A stretch of 64,000 nt of DNA from assembly GCA_035765535.1 (NCBI GenBank), contig DASTXE010000001.1:124001-188000 (forward strand), in the 5' to 3' direction. Both the position numbers and the translations under genes were made by a program. The notes below the pieces were generated by a model. The model did no database searches and had not been told where the DNA came from. It was given only the letters and a program-made list of their open reading frames with translations. This stretch comes from Rickettsiales bacterium. GTDB lineage: Bacteria > Pseudomonadota > Alphaproteobacteria > Rickettsiales > JABCZZ01. This document shows positions 16,306-25,867 of this stretch, piece after piece. Within the stretch, counting starts at the first letter, position 1; the number at the start of each line of letters is the position of its first letter.

Positions 16306-17079
16306 ATGCAGGATATACTACAGATCGGTAAATACAGCTTCACCTCCCGCTTGCTGGTAGGCACGGGAAAATACAAGTCGCTTGAACAAACGAAGGCGGC
16401 CACGGAAGCCTCCGGCGCACAGATCGTGACCGTGGCCCTGCGCCGCGTGAGCCTTGCCGGAGATAAGAATTCAGTGCAGGACGCGCTCGACCCGGAAATC
16501 TATACCTATCTGCCTAATAGCGCAGGCTGCTACACCGCGCAGGAAGCCGTGCGCACGCTGAGCCTGGCGCGCGAAGCCGGTGGCTGGACGCTCGTGAAGC
16601 TTGAAGTGATCGGTGATAGGCAGACTTTGTATCCGGATGTAATGGAAACTCTGAAAGCAGCGGATATGCTTGTAAAAGATGGGTTCGAGGTCATGGCTTA
16701 TACAAATGATGATCCGGTGATGGCCAGAAGGTTGGAAGATGCAGGCTGTGTGGCAGTGATGCCGCTTGCTGCTCCCATCGGTTCCGGCTTGGGCATCCAG
16801 AACCCGCTCGCGATCCGCACGATTGTAGAAAATGCGCGTGTGCCGATTCTGGTGGATGCAGGTGTTGGCACAGCGTCCGACGCAAGCGTGGCAATGGAAT
16901 TAGGTTGCGACGGCGTGCTGATGAACACGGCTATTGCGGAAGCGGACGATCCGGTAATGATGGCAACCGCGATGAAACATGCGGTGATCGCAGGCAGGCT
17001 CGCATATCTGGCAGGAAGAATGCCTAAACGCATGGCGGCTAGCCCCTCCAGTCCGATAGAAGGAAGAATTAATGCCTGA
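16306..17079 (+). CDS. thiG: Thiazole synthase
   Basis: ThiG builds the thiazole phosphate of thiamine from deoxyxylulose phosphate, dehydroglycine and ThiS thiocarboxylate. It is a TIM barrel of 257 residues, normal for the family. Visible family marks are [12 protein letters not shown] at the N-terminus, VKLEVIGD with the Schiff-base lysine, [26 protein letters not shown] and the phosphate-binding [13 protein letters not shown]. It follows thiS and overlaps ispH by eight bases, so thiamine and isoprenoid genes are linked in one transcript. Both pathways use deoxyxylulose phosphate, which makes the pairing sensible. Confidence 0.96.
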   Translation: MQDILQIGKYSFTSRLLVGTGKYKSLEQTKAATEASGAQIVTVALRRVSLAGDKNSVQDALDPEIYTYLPNSAGCYTAQEAVRTLSLAREAGGWTLVKLEVIGDRQTLYPDVMETLKAADMLVKDGFEVMAYTNDDPVMARRLEDAGCVAVMPLAAPIGSGLGIQNPLAIRTIVENARVPILVDAGVGTASDASVAMELGCDGVLMNTAIAEADDPVMMATAMKHAVIAGRLAYLAGRMPKRMAASPSSPIEGRINA

Positions 17080-18037
17080 TAAGCTCAAAATCATACTGGC
17101 CAAGCCGCGCGGGTTCTGCGCCGGAGTAGAGCGCGCGATTGAGATCGTAGAGAAGGCGCTGGAAATTTACGGCGCGCCGATCTATGTGCGCCACGAAATC
17201 GTGCATAATAAATGGGTGGTGGAAGATCTGCGCAGTAAAGGCGTGGTGTTTGTGGACGAAGTGGATGCCATCCCAGACGGCGCAATCACTGTGTTCAGCG
17301 CCCATGGCATTTCCGAAAAAGTAGAGAATTCGGCAAAGCTGCGCGACTTGCCAGTGATTGACGCAACGTGCCCGCTCGTAACCAAAGTGCACAAGGAAGC
17401 CCAGCGCTATGAGGCGGATGGTGCGGAACTGATCCTGATCGGCCATGAAGGGCATCCGGAAGTGGAAGGCACGGTCGGCCGCGTGAAGCAGCCTGTTTAT
17501 GTAATCGCTTCCGTGCCGGATGTCGCTCGTCTGCAAGTGAAGAACCCGGAAAACCTGGCCTATGTCACACAGACCACTTTGAGCGTAGATGATACGCGTG
17601 CGATCATTGATGCATTGAAAGCACGTTTCCCCGCCATCAAAGGACCGGATCTGCGCGATATCTGCTACGCCACGCAGAACCGCCAGAACGCCGTGCGCGA
17701 GCTTGCGCGTCATGTGGACCTCATTCTGGTGATTGGTTCGGTCAATAGCTCCAACTCCAACCGTTTGCGCGATTTGGGAGAGGAGATGGGGGTAAGATCT
17801 TACCTTATTGACGATGAGCGCGCAATTCAGCCCCAGTGGCTGGAAAATATCGGCAGCGTCGGCGTGACGGCCGGTGCTTCCGCGCCGGAAGTGCTGGTGG
17901 ATAATGTCATGAGAAAACTGCAGTTGCTGCGTCCGGCGGAAGTTTCAGTGCTTGAAGGCATCAATGAAAACACGCGCTTCAAACTGCCGCCCGAAGTGAC
18001 AGACAAGCCATTCGTTCGTTCGGCACAAGCTTCGTAG
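17072..18037 (+). CDS. ispH: 4-hydroxy-3-methylbut-2-enyl diphosphate reductase
   Basis: IspH (LytB) makes isopentenyl and dimethylallyl diphosphate in the last step of the MEP pathway, using an oxygen-sensitive [4Fe-4S] cluster. The three cluster cysteines are seen in [15 protein letters not shown] and [10 protein letters not shown]. Substrate residues are in [24 protein letters not shown] and [10 protein letters not shown]. At 321 residues it is full length. It begins within the last codons of thiG. ispE lies at 49.9 kb in the same window. As a cluster enzyme it depends on the Isc system encoded at 4-7 kb. Confidence 0.97.
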   Translation: MPDKLKIILAKPRGFCAGVERAIEIVEKALEIYGAPIYVRHEIVHNKWVVEDLRSKGVVFVDEVDAIPDGAITVFSAHGISEKVENSAKLRDLPVIDATCPLVTKVHKEAQRYEADGAELILIGHEGHPEVEGTVGRVKQPVYVIASVPDVARLQVKNPENLAYVTQTTLSVDDTRAIIDALKARFPAIKGPDLRDICYATQNRQNAVRELARHVDLILVIGSVNSSNSNRLRDLGEEMGVRSYLIDDERAIQPQWLENIGSVGVTAGASAPEVLVDNVMRKLQLLRPAEVSVLEGINENTRFKLPPEVTDKPFVRSAQAS

Positions 18038-18055
18038 GTGAGAAGGTCGCATGTT

Positions 18056-18128
18056 CGTCATACCGTGGCTTGACCACGGTATCTCTTTGCCATAGCATGA
18101 GATCCCGCGAATAAATCGCGGGATGACG
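18056..18128. repeat. REP/REPIN-like palindromic element 1
   Basis: This 73-base intergenic element holds two perfect hairpins: ATACCGTGG/CCACGGTAT at 18060-18082 and ATCCCGCGA/TCGCGGGAT at 18102-18124. It is bounded by CGTCAT on the left and ATGACG on the right, which are inverted copies of each other. Two hairpins in a GTCAT...ATGAC frame resemble the REP-doublet (REPIN) layout. Two more elements with the same ends lie at 25868 and 43745. The ATG at its right end begins an open frame into addB but is part of the repeat. Confidence 0.75.
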
Positions 18129-18158
18129 GCTAACGATCTTTGGCTATTAATATTCACA

Positions 18159-21110
18159 ATGCCGGACAATATTTATAATATTCCTGCCAATTTTCCGTTT
18201 AGCGATACGCTGGCGCATTTTGTGCTGCAGACCTACGGTGCTGACCCGCTGCAATTGTCAAAAATATTGATTCTCCTGCCATCGCGCCGTGCCTGTGGTG
18301 CGCTGCGTGATGCGTTCTTACGCGCAAGTGGAGGCAAGCCGCTATTGCTGCCGCGCATGCAGCCTCTGGGCGATGTGAATGAGGATACGCTGCTTGTAAC
18401 GGGCGAAACGCCTTTGACATTGCGGCGCACGGAAGATTTTGTTTTCCGTCGACTCTTTATTCTGGCGGATTTGATCACGAAGAAGAACGGCGCACGGATC
18501 GATCATGCATTGCGGCTTGCGGTAGAGCTGGCGACGCTTCTGGATGAGCTGGAGCGCGAGCGCCTGCCGATTGGCGATCTGAGTAAACTCGCGCCGGAAG
18601 ACTTCGCGCAGCATTGGCAATTGACGGTGGATTTCCTGAAAATCATTTCAGAATACTGGCCGCTGATCGCACAGGAAGAAAATATCGTAAGCGATGCGGC
18701 CTATCTGAACAGTATGCTTGAAGAAATCTGTGCCCTGTGGCGCAAAGCGCCGCCGTCTCACCCGGTGATTGTTGCGGGGACCACAGGCAGCGTGCCTGCC
18801 ACGGCGGAACTGATCCGCACGGTAGCCTCCTTACCGCAGGGAATGGTCGTTCTGCCGGGGCTCGATACGCAGGCGGGCGGCGAATATCTGGAGCATATCG
18901 ATGAAAGCCATGCGCAATGGGGTATGTGCCGCCTGCTCGAGAAATTGGAATGCGCTCTGGAAGACGTTCGCACCATAGCTGCACCGCCTGAGCTCGGGCA
19001 GGGCAGTGAAGCGCGGCTGAAACTGCTGTCGGAAGTCATGCGCCCGGCGGAAGTCTCAGAGATATGGCAGCACCTGGAATTGGATGTGCAGGCCGCACTG
19101 CCGGGATTGAAAAGCATCACCTGTGCCGATGCGCAGGAAGAAGCGGTAGCGATTGCGCTGCTGCTGCGCGAAACGCTGGAGCATCCGGGGAAAACGGCGG
19201 CACTCGTCACGCATGACCGCTCACTGGCAAGGCGTGTCTGCGCGATTATGAAACGCTTCGGTGTGGAAATTGACGATTCTGCCGGCGTGCCGCTGCTGCA
19301 GACGCCGACGGGCTCTTTCTTGCGGCTGGTGATCGAAGCGGCAGAAAGCAATCTTGCCGCGATCGAGTTGATATCGCTGCTGAAGCACCCGCTGACGCAT
19401 GCCGGACTGGAGCGCATAGCCTGCCTTGAAGCAGCGCGTGAATTCGAACTGGCAATATTGCGCAATCCGCATCTGGCGTTGAAAGGCTCGTGGAAAGCGG
19501 TAATGCAAGGTCTGCGCAATGAAGGGATAACGTATTTTATCCAGACAATAGAACAGGCTTTTGCGCCTTTCATAGCCTTGCTGGAAACCGCACAGCAGGA
19601 GACCTGCACGCTGCAGGAGCTGATCGCAGCACATATACAATGTGCGGAAACACTGGCAGGCGAAGCGCTCTGGCAAGGGCCGGAATCCCAGAGTGTAAGC
19701 GATTTGATGGCGCAATTGCAGCAGGTGGGGCAGGGGCGTATCGTGCAGGATGCCGGAACAACCTATCTGGAGATGATGGATGTCTGCTTCGCGGGTAAAG
19801 TATATCGCCCGTCTTACGGCGGACACCCACGCCTGAAAATATTAGGGCCGATCGAAGCGCGGATGCAGTTATTCGACCGCATGATTCTGGGCGGACTGAA
19901 CGAAGGAAGCTGGCCGCAGGAGGCGGGCGGCGATCCCTGGCTTAACCGGCCGATGAGGGCAAAAGTAGGGTTGCCTGCGCCGGAACGTGCCATCGGTCTT
20001 GCCGCGCATGATTTCGTTATGCTGGCAAATGCGCCGGAAGTATACTTAAGCCGCAGCGCCAAAGTGAACGGCTCGCCCGCCACACCGTCGCGCTGGCTGG
20101 TGAAACTCGGTGTGCTGCTGGAGAAATTCGGCGTACAGGACGCGCTGGAGGACCGGCGCTGGCAGCGTTTTGTGGCGCTGCTGGACGTTCCCCAAGAAGA
20201 GGTGCGAATCTCAGAGCCGGAGCCAAAGCCGCCATTGGCTGCGCGCCCTAATACTTTATCCGTTACGCAGGTAGAGACGCTGTTGCGCAATCCTTATGCA
20301 ATCTATGCATCCAAAATATTGGAGCTCTACCCGCTGGAACCAATAGGGCGGGAGTTGAACGGAGCGGATTTCGGCAATGTGCTGCATAAGGTATTGGAGG
20401 AATTCGTCAGGCTTCATCCGCAAACCCTTCCGCCGAATGCCGAAGCGGAATTGCTGCAGCTTGGGAAAGCAAGATTTGCTCCTTTATTCCATAACGAAAA
20501 AGTAAGAGCACTCTGGTGGCCGCGTTTTATGCAGGTGGCGCAGTTCGTGCTAGCGCAGGAACATGAGCGCAGACGCGCAATAGAACAGGTGCTTGCGGAA
20601 GTCACAGGCAGCCGCAGGTTTGGGGAATTCACCCTGACCGGCCGCGCCGACAGGGTAGAACGCAATCGTGACGGAAGTCTTGCCGTCATCGACTATAAAA
20701 CCGGCCAGGTCCCCAGCGGCAATGACATCGCCAGCGGCCTTTCCAGCCAATTGGTGTTGCTCGGACTCATATTCCAATCCTCTCGTGGGTACGCGGAGGA
20801 GCCGAAGGCGACGACCCCGCAAAGCGAGGGGGTAAGCGTAAGCGAAGGGGGCGATGCACTCGCCCCCTTACAAACAATTCAGTCCCTTGAATATTGGAGG
20901 CTCCAGGGAGGTGAGGCGGCAGGTGAAGTTAAATTCGTTGAGCCGGGCAAGATAGAAGCTTTCATGAAAGCAGCGGAAGAAGGTCTGGCGCAGCTTATTG
21001 AAAAATATAGCGATCCTCAGTTTCCCTATCGTTGCATTCCGGTGCCGGATCATGCGCCTGCCTATGATGATTATGCTCATCTTGCCCGCATAGCGGAATG
21101 GCGGCCTTAA
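18159..21110 (+). CDS. addB: Double-strand break repair protein AddB (alphaproteobacterial type)
   Basis: AddB is the second subunit of the AddAB helicase-nuclease, which processes DNA double-strand ends for recombination. The 983-residue protein begins MPDNIYNIPANFPFSDTLAH, typical of the alphaproteobacterial form. It has a degenerate helicase region with ILLPSRRACGALRDAF near residue 45. The C-terminal nuclease domain has DFGNVLHKVLEEF, TGRADRVER and VIDYKTGQ, giving the PD-(D/E)XK residues. The ATG at 18159 is preferred over 18123, which lies in a palindromic repeat. Residues about 875-904 come from an in-frame palindromic insert. addA, usually directly downstream, is missing; a ClC channel takes its place. 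Confidence 0.9.
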   Translation: MPDNIYNIPANFPFSDTLAHFVLQTYGADPLQLSKILILLPSRRACGALRDAFLRASGGKPLLLPRMQPLGDVNEDTLLVTGETPLTLRRTEDFVFRRLFILADLITKKNGARIDHALRLAVELATLLDELERERLPIGDLSKLAPEDFAQHWQLTVDFLKIISEYWPLIAQEENIVSDAAYLNSMLEEICALWRKAPPSHPVIVAGTTGSVPATAELIRTVASLPQGMVVLPGLDTQAGGEYLEHIDESHAQWGMCRLLEKLECALEDVRTIAAPPELGQGSEARLKLLSEVMRPAEVSEIWQHLELDVQAALPGLKSITCADAQEEAVAIALLLRETLEHPGKTAALVTHDRSLARRVCAIMKRFGVEIDDSAGVPLLQTPTGSFLRLVIEAAESNLAAIELISLLKHPLTHAGLERIACLEAAREFELAILRNPHLALKGSWKAVMQGLRNEGITYFIQTIEQAFAPFIALLETAQQETCTLQELIAAHIQCAETLAGEALWQGPESQSVSDLMAQLQQVGQGRIVQDAGTTYLEMMDVCFAGKVYRPSYGGHPRLKILGPIEARMQLFDRMILGGLNEGSWPQEAGGDPWLNRPMRAKVGLPAPERAIGLAAHDFVMLANAPEVYLSRSAKVNGSPATPSRWLVKLGVLLEKFGVQDALEDRRWQRFVALLDVPQEEVRISEPEPKPPLAARPNTLSVTQVETLLRNPYAIYASKILELYPLEPIGRELNGADFGNVLHKVLEEFVRLHPQTLPPNAEAELLQLGKARFAPLFHNEKVRALWWPRFMQVAQFVLAQEHERRRAIEQVLAEVTGSRRFGEFTLTGRADRVERNRDGSLAVIDYKTGQVPSGNDIASGLSSQLVLLGLIFQSSRGYAEEPKATTPQSEGVSVSEGGDALAPLQTIQSLEYWRLQGGEAAGEVKFVEPGKIEAFMKAAEEGLAQLIEKYSDPQFPYRCIPVPDHAPAYDDYAHLARIAEWRP
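20783..20869. repeat. In-frame palindromic insert inside addB
   Basis: An 87-base GC-rich segment with a 10-base perfect stem (AAGGGGGCGA at 20845-20854 and TCGCCCCCTT at 20860-20869, loop TGCAC). It also has a second imperfect hairpin, CCCCGC-AAA-GCGAGGGG, at 20815-20828. It stays open in the addB frame and adds about 29 residues (RGYAEEPKATTPQSEGVSVS and onward) between the nuclease motif DYKTG and the final strands. The added stretch is Gly/Ser/Glu-rich and looks like a flexible loop. It behaves like Rickettsia palindromic elements, which insert in frame into genes, but no sequence relationship to them was tested. Confidence 0.55.
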
Positions 21111-21211
21111 TTTACTTTCAAGCGAATTTTTTCTGTTCAAATGATAGACAAAGGGAAGATGCAAGTATATTGCTGCCTTTTGTGTACAAATTAAATGGGC
21201 GAGTAAGCAAA

Positions 21212-22651
21212 ATGGCCAGCCATGAACATGAAGTAGAAAAATCCTCCACCACTATCGGCCTTCCGGTTTCGCCGGGCCTGAGTCCTGCCATTGCGCAAGC
21301 AGCGATTCCTAAACATATCAGCGTCGTAGATCGCAGGACATTACTCATTTCGTTCATGTGTATCGGTATCGCGCTGATCGTGGCGCCAATAGCAAGATTG
21401 CTGGTTAATCTGATCGAGTTGATCACCAATCTCGCCTTTTATGGCAGAATCTCCATGCAGAATGCATCGCCTGCCCATCATGCGTGGGGATATGGAGTCA
21501 TTGCTGTGCCTGCGATAGGTGCGTTGATTGTAGGATTCATGGCGCGTTACGGTTCTAAAGCCATTCGTGGCCACGGCATACCCGAGGCGATGGAGCAGAT
21601 CCTTGTCAATGATAGCAGGATTCCCGTACGCATGACATTTTTAAAGCCGCTTTCTGCCGCTATTGCCATCGGCACAGGCGGGCCGTTTGGTGCGGAAGGC
21701 CCGATTATTGCGACCGGTGGCGCATTGGGCTCGCTGATCGGACAGCTGATCCATGTTTCAGCACAGGAGCGCAAGACGCTGCTAGCCGCAGGGGCAGCGG
21801 CTGGTATGACAGCCATTTTCGGCAGTCCTATCTCGGCGATCCTACTGACGATTGAATTACTGTTGTTCGAATTCCGCCCGCGTTCGTTCATTCCCGTTGC
21901 ATTTGCGACCATTGTGGCGATGAGCCTGCGTCCGTGGATGTTCGGCACCGGACCAATGTTTGCATTATCTGGCATCCCTGTGGCATCGCAGAGCGCCATG
22001 CTGGGCTATGCGCTGGAAGGGATTGTCATGGGGCTGTTTGCCGTGGGAATCGCGAAATCCGTTTACTGGATTGAAGATATGTTCGAGCATCTGCCCATCC
22101 ATTGGATGTGGTGGCCGGCGCTGGGCGGTCTGGCCGTTGGTGCCATAGGCTGCTTCTATCCCGAAACGCTGGGGGTAGGGTACGACAATATCGATAAAGT
22201 CCTGAGCGGAGCTTTTGTGGGTAAGGCATTGATAATGTTCTGCATCATGAAATTCCTCTCCTGGGCCATTGCGCTTGGCAGCGGCACATCCGGCGGTACG
22301 CTCGCGCCAATCTTTACCATCGGCGGCGGTATAGGGGTGCTGACTGGGGAATTGCTAATGTCAATCTTTCCGGAGATGGGCATCGACCTGCGCGTGGCGG
22401 CGCTCGTTGGCATGGCGGCATGCTTTGCCGGAGCTTCACGCGCGATCTTCGCTTCGATTATTTTCGCTTTCGAGACGACAAGGCAGTTCAATGGCCTGCT
22501 GCCGTTGCTGGCAGGATGTTCGGTTTCATTCCTTGTATCCGCGCTGATGATGCGCAATACTATCATGACGGAGAAACTTGCGCGTCGCGGCCATCATGTG
22601 CCGTCCGAATATGTGGCGCATCCGGTGCAGGTGAAGGGAGCACCTAAATAA
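21212..22651 (+). CDS. ClC-family chloride channel or proton/chloride antiporter
   Basis: A 479-residue inner-membrane ClC protein with the usual 17-18 helix fold. The ion-pathway motifs are GHGIPEAME, GTGGPFGAEGPII (GxEGP with the gating glutamate) and GSGTSGGTLAPIF. The gating Glu is present, so an exchanger is as likely as a channel. No C-terminal CBS domains are present. The ATG at 21212 is chosen because the first 38 codons of the open frame do not resemble the family. Bacterial ClC proteins help with acid stress or chloride balance. A truncated haemoglobin gene follows after four bases. Confidence 0.9.
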   Translation: MASHEHEVEKSSTTIGLPVSPGLSPAIAQAAIPKHISVVDRRTLLISFMCIGIALIVAPIARLLVNLIELITNLAFYGRISMQNASPAHHAWGYGVIAVPAIGALIVGFMARYGSKAIRGHGIPEAMEQILVNDSRIPVRMTFLKPLSAAIAIGTGGPFGAEGPIIATGGALGSLIGQLIHVSAQERKTLLAAGAAAGMTAIFGSPISAILLTIELLLFEFRPRSFIPVAFATIVAMSLRPWMFGTGPMFALSGIPVASQSAMLGYALEGIVMGLFAVGIAKSVYWIEDMFEHLPIHWMWWPALGGLAVGAIGCFYPETLGVGYDNIDKVLSGAFVGKALIMFCIMKFLSWAIALGSGTSGGTLAPIFTIGGGIGVLTGELLMSIFPEMGIDLRVAALVGMAACFAGASRAIFASIIFAFETTRQFNGLLPLLAGCSVSFLVSALMMRNTIMTEKLARRGHHVPSEYVAHPVQVKGAPK

Positions 22652-22655
22652 AGTC

Positions 22656-23048
22656 ATGAAAGAATCGGCCATTACGGAAGAAACCATCAAGCGGCTGGTG
22701 GATACTTTCTATAGGAAAGTGCGTGCTGATGCGGTGCTCGCGCCGGTATTTACCGCGATCATCGGTGAATCGGATGAGGAATGGAAAGATCATCTGCACA
22801 GGATGTATGATTTCTGGTCGTCCGTGATGCTCACAAGCGGCAAGTATCACGGTAATCCATTACAGAAGCATAAAGATCTGCCAGCATTCGATATGGTACT
22901 ATTTGACCGCTGGCTCGCGCTGTTTGAACAGACCGCGCAGGAGTTGTATACGCCGGAGATTGCAGCGCAGTATATCGCCAAAAGCAGACGTATAGCCGAA
23001 AGCCTTAAGCTCGGTATTTACTATAAACCAGATTTTCCTATTGCTTAA
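22656..23048 (+). CDS. Group III truncated haemoglobin
   Basis: A 130-residue 2-over-2 globin that binds haem. The proximal histidine is probably His72 in QKHKDLPAFDM, and FWSSVMLTSGKYHGNP matches the E-helix and loop of group III members. The start of the fold is IKRLVDTFYRKVRADAVLAPVF, divided here after APVF. Group III globins have been linked to oxygen, nitric oxide or peroxide chemistry in microaerophilic bacteria. It starts four bases after the ClC gene, so the two are one transcript, and it converges with typA. No haem or nitric oxide genes are nearby. Confidence 0.9.
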   Translation: MKESAITEETIKRLVDTFYRKVRADAVLAPVFTAIIGESDEEWKDHLHRMYDFWSSVMLTSGKYHGNPLQKHKDLPAFDMVLFDRWLALFEQTAQELYTPEIAAQYIAKSRRIAESLKLGIYYKPDFPIA

Positions 23049-23069
23049 GCCTGCGTAAGCAGCGAAGCC

Positions 23070-24902
23070 TTAGGAGGCTTCGCGCTTGCTTTCACGGCTC
23101 ATGCGTTTGCGGTCGTTCGCATCGAGGAAGCGCTTGCGCAGGCGCAGCGACTTCGGCGTAACTTCCACCAGTTCGTCATCCTGAATATAGGAGATCATCT
23201 GCTCCAGCGTCATCATCAGCGGTGGAGTCAGGCGGATCGCTTCGTCCTTGCTCGTGGTGCGGATGTTGGTGAGCTGTTTGTTCTTCAGCACGTTGACTTC
23301 AAGGTCGTTATCGCGGCTATGTTCGCCGACGATCATGCCTTCATACACTTTATCCTGCGGATTGATGAACATGATGCCGCGTTCCTGGAGGCCCCAGATC
23401 GCATAAGCAACGGCTTCGCCCGTATCGGTGGAGATAAGCGCACCGTTCCTGCGGCCTGCAATATCGCCCTTATAAGGAGCATAGCCGTGGAACAGGCGGT
23501 TCATGATGCCGGTACCGCGTGTATCGGTCATAAATTCACTCTGATAACCGATCAGGCCGCGTGACGGAACGTGGAAGATAATGCGGGTCTTACCACCGCC
23601 GGACGGACGCATATCGGTCATTTCGCCTTTGCGCAGTGAAACTTTTTCAACAACGGTGCCAGTATATTCTTCATCCACGTCGACAACGACTTCTTCAATC
23701 GGCTCCAGCTTTTCACCCGTGTCCGGATCGGTCTTGATCAGGACGCGCGGACGGGAAACAGAAACTTCGAAACCTTCACGGCGCATCGTTTCAATCAGAA
23801 CGCCGAGCTGCAATTCGCCGCGGCCGCCGACTTCAAAAGCGTCTTTACCAGCAGTTTCTTTGACCGAGATCGCAACGTTGGTTTCCGCTTCCGCGAATAA
23901 GCGGTCAGCAATCAGGCGCGACGTTACTTTTGTGCCTTCTTTACCAGCATACGGAGAATCATTCACGGCGATGGTGATAGCCATCGTCGGCGGGTCGATC
24001 GGGGTGGAAGCGATGGGTGTGTTGATCGAGAGTTCGCCGATCGTGTCAGATACGGAAGCATTTTCAAGCCCCGCGATGCAGATAATATCGCCTGCTTCGG
24101 CTTCATTCACCGGCATGCGTTTGATGCCCTGGAAGGAAAGCAGTTTCGTCATACGGCCTTGCTCAACAACCTCGCCTTTGAGATTGATAGCTTTAATCGG
24201 AATGCCGACGCGTGCGCGACCGCTGTAAACACGGCCCGTCAGGATACGGCCCAGATACGGGTCGGAATCAAGAATCGTGGCAAGCATAGAGAACGGCGCG
24301 TCTTTATCCACGTCCGGCGCTTCTACGTAGGAGAGAATCGTGTCGAACAGCGGATCGAGGTTCACTTTTTCGTCCGTCAGGTTTTTAATGCACCAGCCTG
24401 CGCGACCGGAAGCGTACAGCACGGGGAAGTCGAGCTGGGCATCAGAAGCTTCAAGGGCGACAAACAGATCGAACACTTCGTCGATCACTTCATCCGGGCG
24501 TGCGTCCGAACGGTCGATTTTATTGATGAGAACGATGGGGCGCAGGCCAAGGCGCAGCGCTTTGGTCAGTACGAACTTCGTCTGTGGCATGGGGCCTTCC
24601 GCTGCGTCCACGAGCAGCACAACGCCGTCCACCATGGAGAGAATACGTTCAACTTCACCGCCGAAGTCAGCGTGGCCCGGGGTGTCCACGATGTTGATGC
24701 GCGTATCGTCACGCACGACGGAGGTACATTTGGCAAGAATCGTAATGCCGCGCTCTTTTTCAAGGTCGTTGCTGTCCATGACGCGCTCTTCCACGTCCTG
24801 GTTTGCGCGGAACGTGCCCGTCTGCTTCAGCATCGCATCCACGAGCGTTGTCTTGCCGTGGTCTACGTGTGCGATAATAGCGATATTTCTCATGTTGGTC
24901 AT
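23070..24902 (-). CDS. typA: Ribosome-associated GTPase BipA/TypA
   Basis: A translational GTPase related to EF-G that helps ribosome assembly and stress adaptation. The G-domain motifs are AHVDHGKTTL, the DTPGHADFGGEVER switch and NKIDR. Elongation-factor domains and the BipA C-terminal domain follow (GLIGYQSEFMTDTRGTG, then DNDLEVNVLKNKQLTN). The start at 24902 (MTNMRNIAII) is behind AGGGGAA; the open frame goes eight codons further. At 610 residues it is full length. An inverted repeat, GCGAAGCCT/AGGCTTCGC, covers its stop codon at 23062-23083 and may end transcription. Confidence 0.97.
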   Translation of the reverse strand: MTNMRNIAIIAHVDHGKTTLVDAMLKQTGTFRANQDVEERVMDSNDLEKERGITILAKCTSVVRDDTRINIVDTPGHADFGGEVERILSMVDGVVLLVDAAEGPMPQTKFVLTKALRLGLRPIVLINKIDRSDARPDEVIDEVFDLFVALEASDAQLDFPVLYASGRAGWCIKNLTDEKVNLDPLFDTILSYVEAPDVDKDAPFSMLATILDSDPYLGRILTGRVYSGRARVGIPIKAINLKGEVVEQGRMTKLLSFQGIKRMPVNEAEAGDIICIAGLENASVSDTIGELSINTPIASTPIDPPTMAITIAVNDSPYAGKEGTKVTSRLIADRLFAEAETNVAISVKETAGKDAFEVGGRGELQLGVLIETMRREGFEVSVSRPRVLIKTDPDTGEKLEPIEEVVVDVDEEYTGTVVEKVSLRKGEMTDMRPSGGGKTRIIFHVPSRGLIGYQSEFMTDTRGTGIMNRLFHGYAPYKGDIAGRRNGALISTDTGEAVAYAIWGLQERGIMFINPQDKVYEGMIVGEHSRDNDLEVNVLKNKQLTNIRTTSKDEAIRLTPPLMMTLEQMISYIQDDELVEVTPKSLRLRKRFLDANDRKRMSRESKREAS

Positions 24903-25102
24903 GCGCGCTTCCCCTGAACTTTCCAAACTTGAATATAATGTACAACCCGTTACGAGCGCAAAAAAATCTGCGCCACTTCATGACGCGTCAACCTTCCCCG
25001 GCGCTTAAACGCGCGACTTTATAGGTGATTATTGCGTGGAAAGCAAGTGCCAAAGGGAGTATGCTATGCTTTACGAAAGCAGCAGAAAACCGTGGAAAGA
25101 GC

Positions 25103-25849
25103 ATGAATATCGAGACTATTCTACCGCAAGTAATTGATCTGGCTAGAAATGCGGGCTTAGCGATCATGGAGCGCTACAGGACCGAAGGCACCGTTTACCA
25201 GAAACAGGATAATTCACCCGTCACGGAGGCAGACCGGGTTGCAGATCGTATAATTGTGGAAGGTTTAAAGAAAATAACGCCTGATTTTCCAATAGTTTCA
25301 GAAGAAGGAAGCAAGCCGGATGTGTCCAAAAGCCGCTATTTCTGGCTGGTTGACCCGCTGGACGGCACGAAAAGCTTCATTCGCGGCAACGGCTATTTCA
25401 CAGTGAATATCGCGCTGGTCGAAGGAAAAGATAACCCAATACTCGGCGTCATTTATGAGCCTGTAAATCAGCTGATGTATTATGGTAGCATTAAGGGAGC
25501 GTTCAAAGAAGCAGGTGGCCACGTTACACCGATCCGCACAAAGCTGAAAGACGCACCGGAAGTGGCATTTGTCAGTCACTCCCATCTCAATCAGGCAACG
25601 CAGGATTATCTCATGCAACATCGCATCAGCGTGCGTGTGCCCTGCGCGAGCTCCATCAAATTCTGCTTCCTGGCAGAAGGAAAGGCGGATGTCTATCCGC
25701 GCTTCGGTCCCACGATGGAGTGGGATATTGCCGCAGGTCACGCTATACTGACTGCTGCAGGAGGAAAGGTGGTTACGCCGGAAGGCAAGCCTTTCCAATA
25801 CGGAAAAGAAGGTTTCCTGAACGGGAATTTTTTAGCGATCGGAAACTAG
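25103..25849 (+). CDS. cysQ: 3'(2'),5'-bisphosphate nucleotidase (CysQ-like)
   Basis: A 248-residue magnesium-dependent phosphatase of the inositol monophosphatase family. The metal-binding motifs are NSPVTEADRVAD, EEGS, DPLDGTKSF and WDIAAGHAIL. DPLDGTKSFIRGNGYFTVNI fits CysQ better than the inositol monophosphatase SuhB. CysQ removes 3'-phosphoadenosine 5'-phosphate made during sulphate assimilation and sulphate transfer. The ATG at 25103 follows GGAAAGAGC; upstream codons in the open frame lack family character. It is divergent from typA. No sulphate-assimilation genes lie nearby, so the substrate assignment rests on the motif alone. Confidence 0.87.
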   Translation: MNIETILPQVIDLARNAGLAIMERYRTEGTVYQKQDNSPVTEADRVADRIIVEGLKKITPDFPIVSEEGSKPDVSKSRYFWLVDPLDGTKSFIRGNGYFTVNIALVEGKDNPILGVIYEPVNQLMYYGSIKGAFKEAGGHVTPIRTKLKDAPEVAFVSHSHLNQATQDYLMQHRISVRVPCASSIKFCFLAEGKADVYPRFGPTMEWDIAAGHAILTAAGGKVVTPEGKPFQYGKEGFLNGNFLAIGN

Positions 25850-25867
25850 AGGCGTTTTGCCATGCAG

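Noticed and set aside
18123-18158. ATG at 18123 as the addB start
   Set aside because: It is the right end of a palindromic repeat; MPDNIYNIP from 18159 fits the family.
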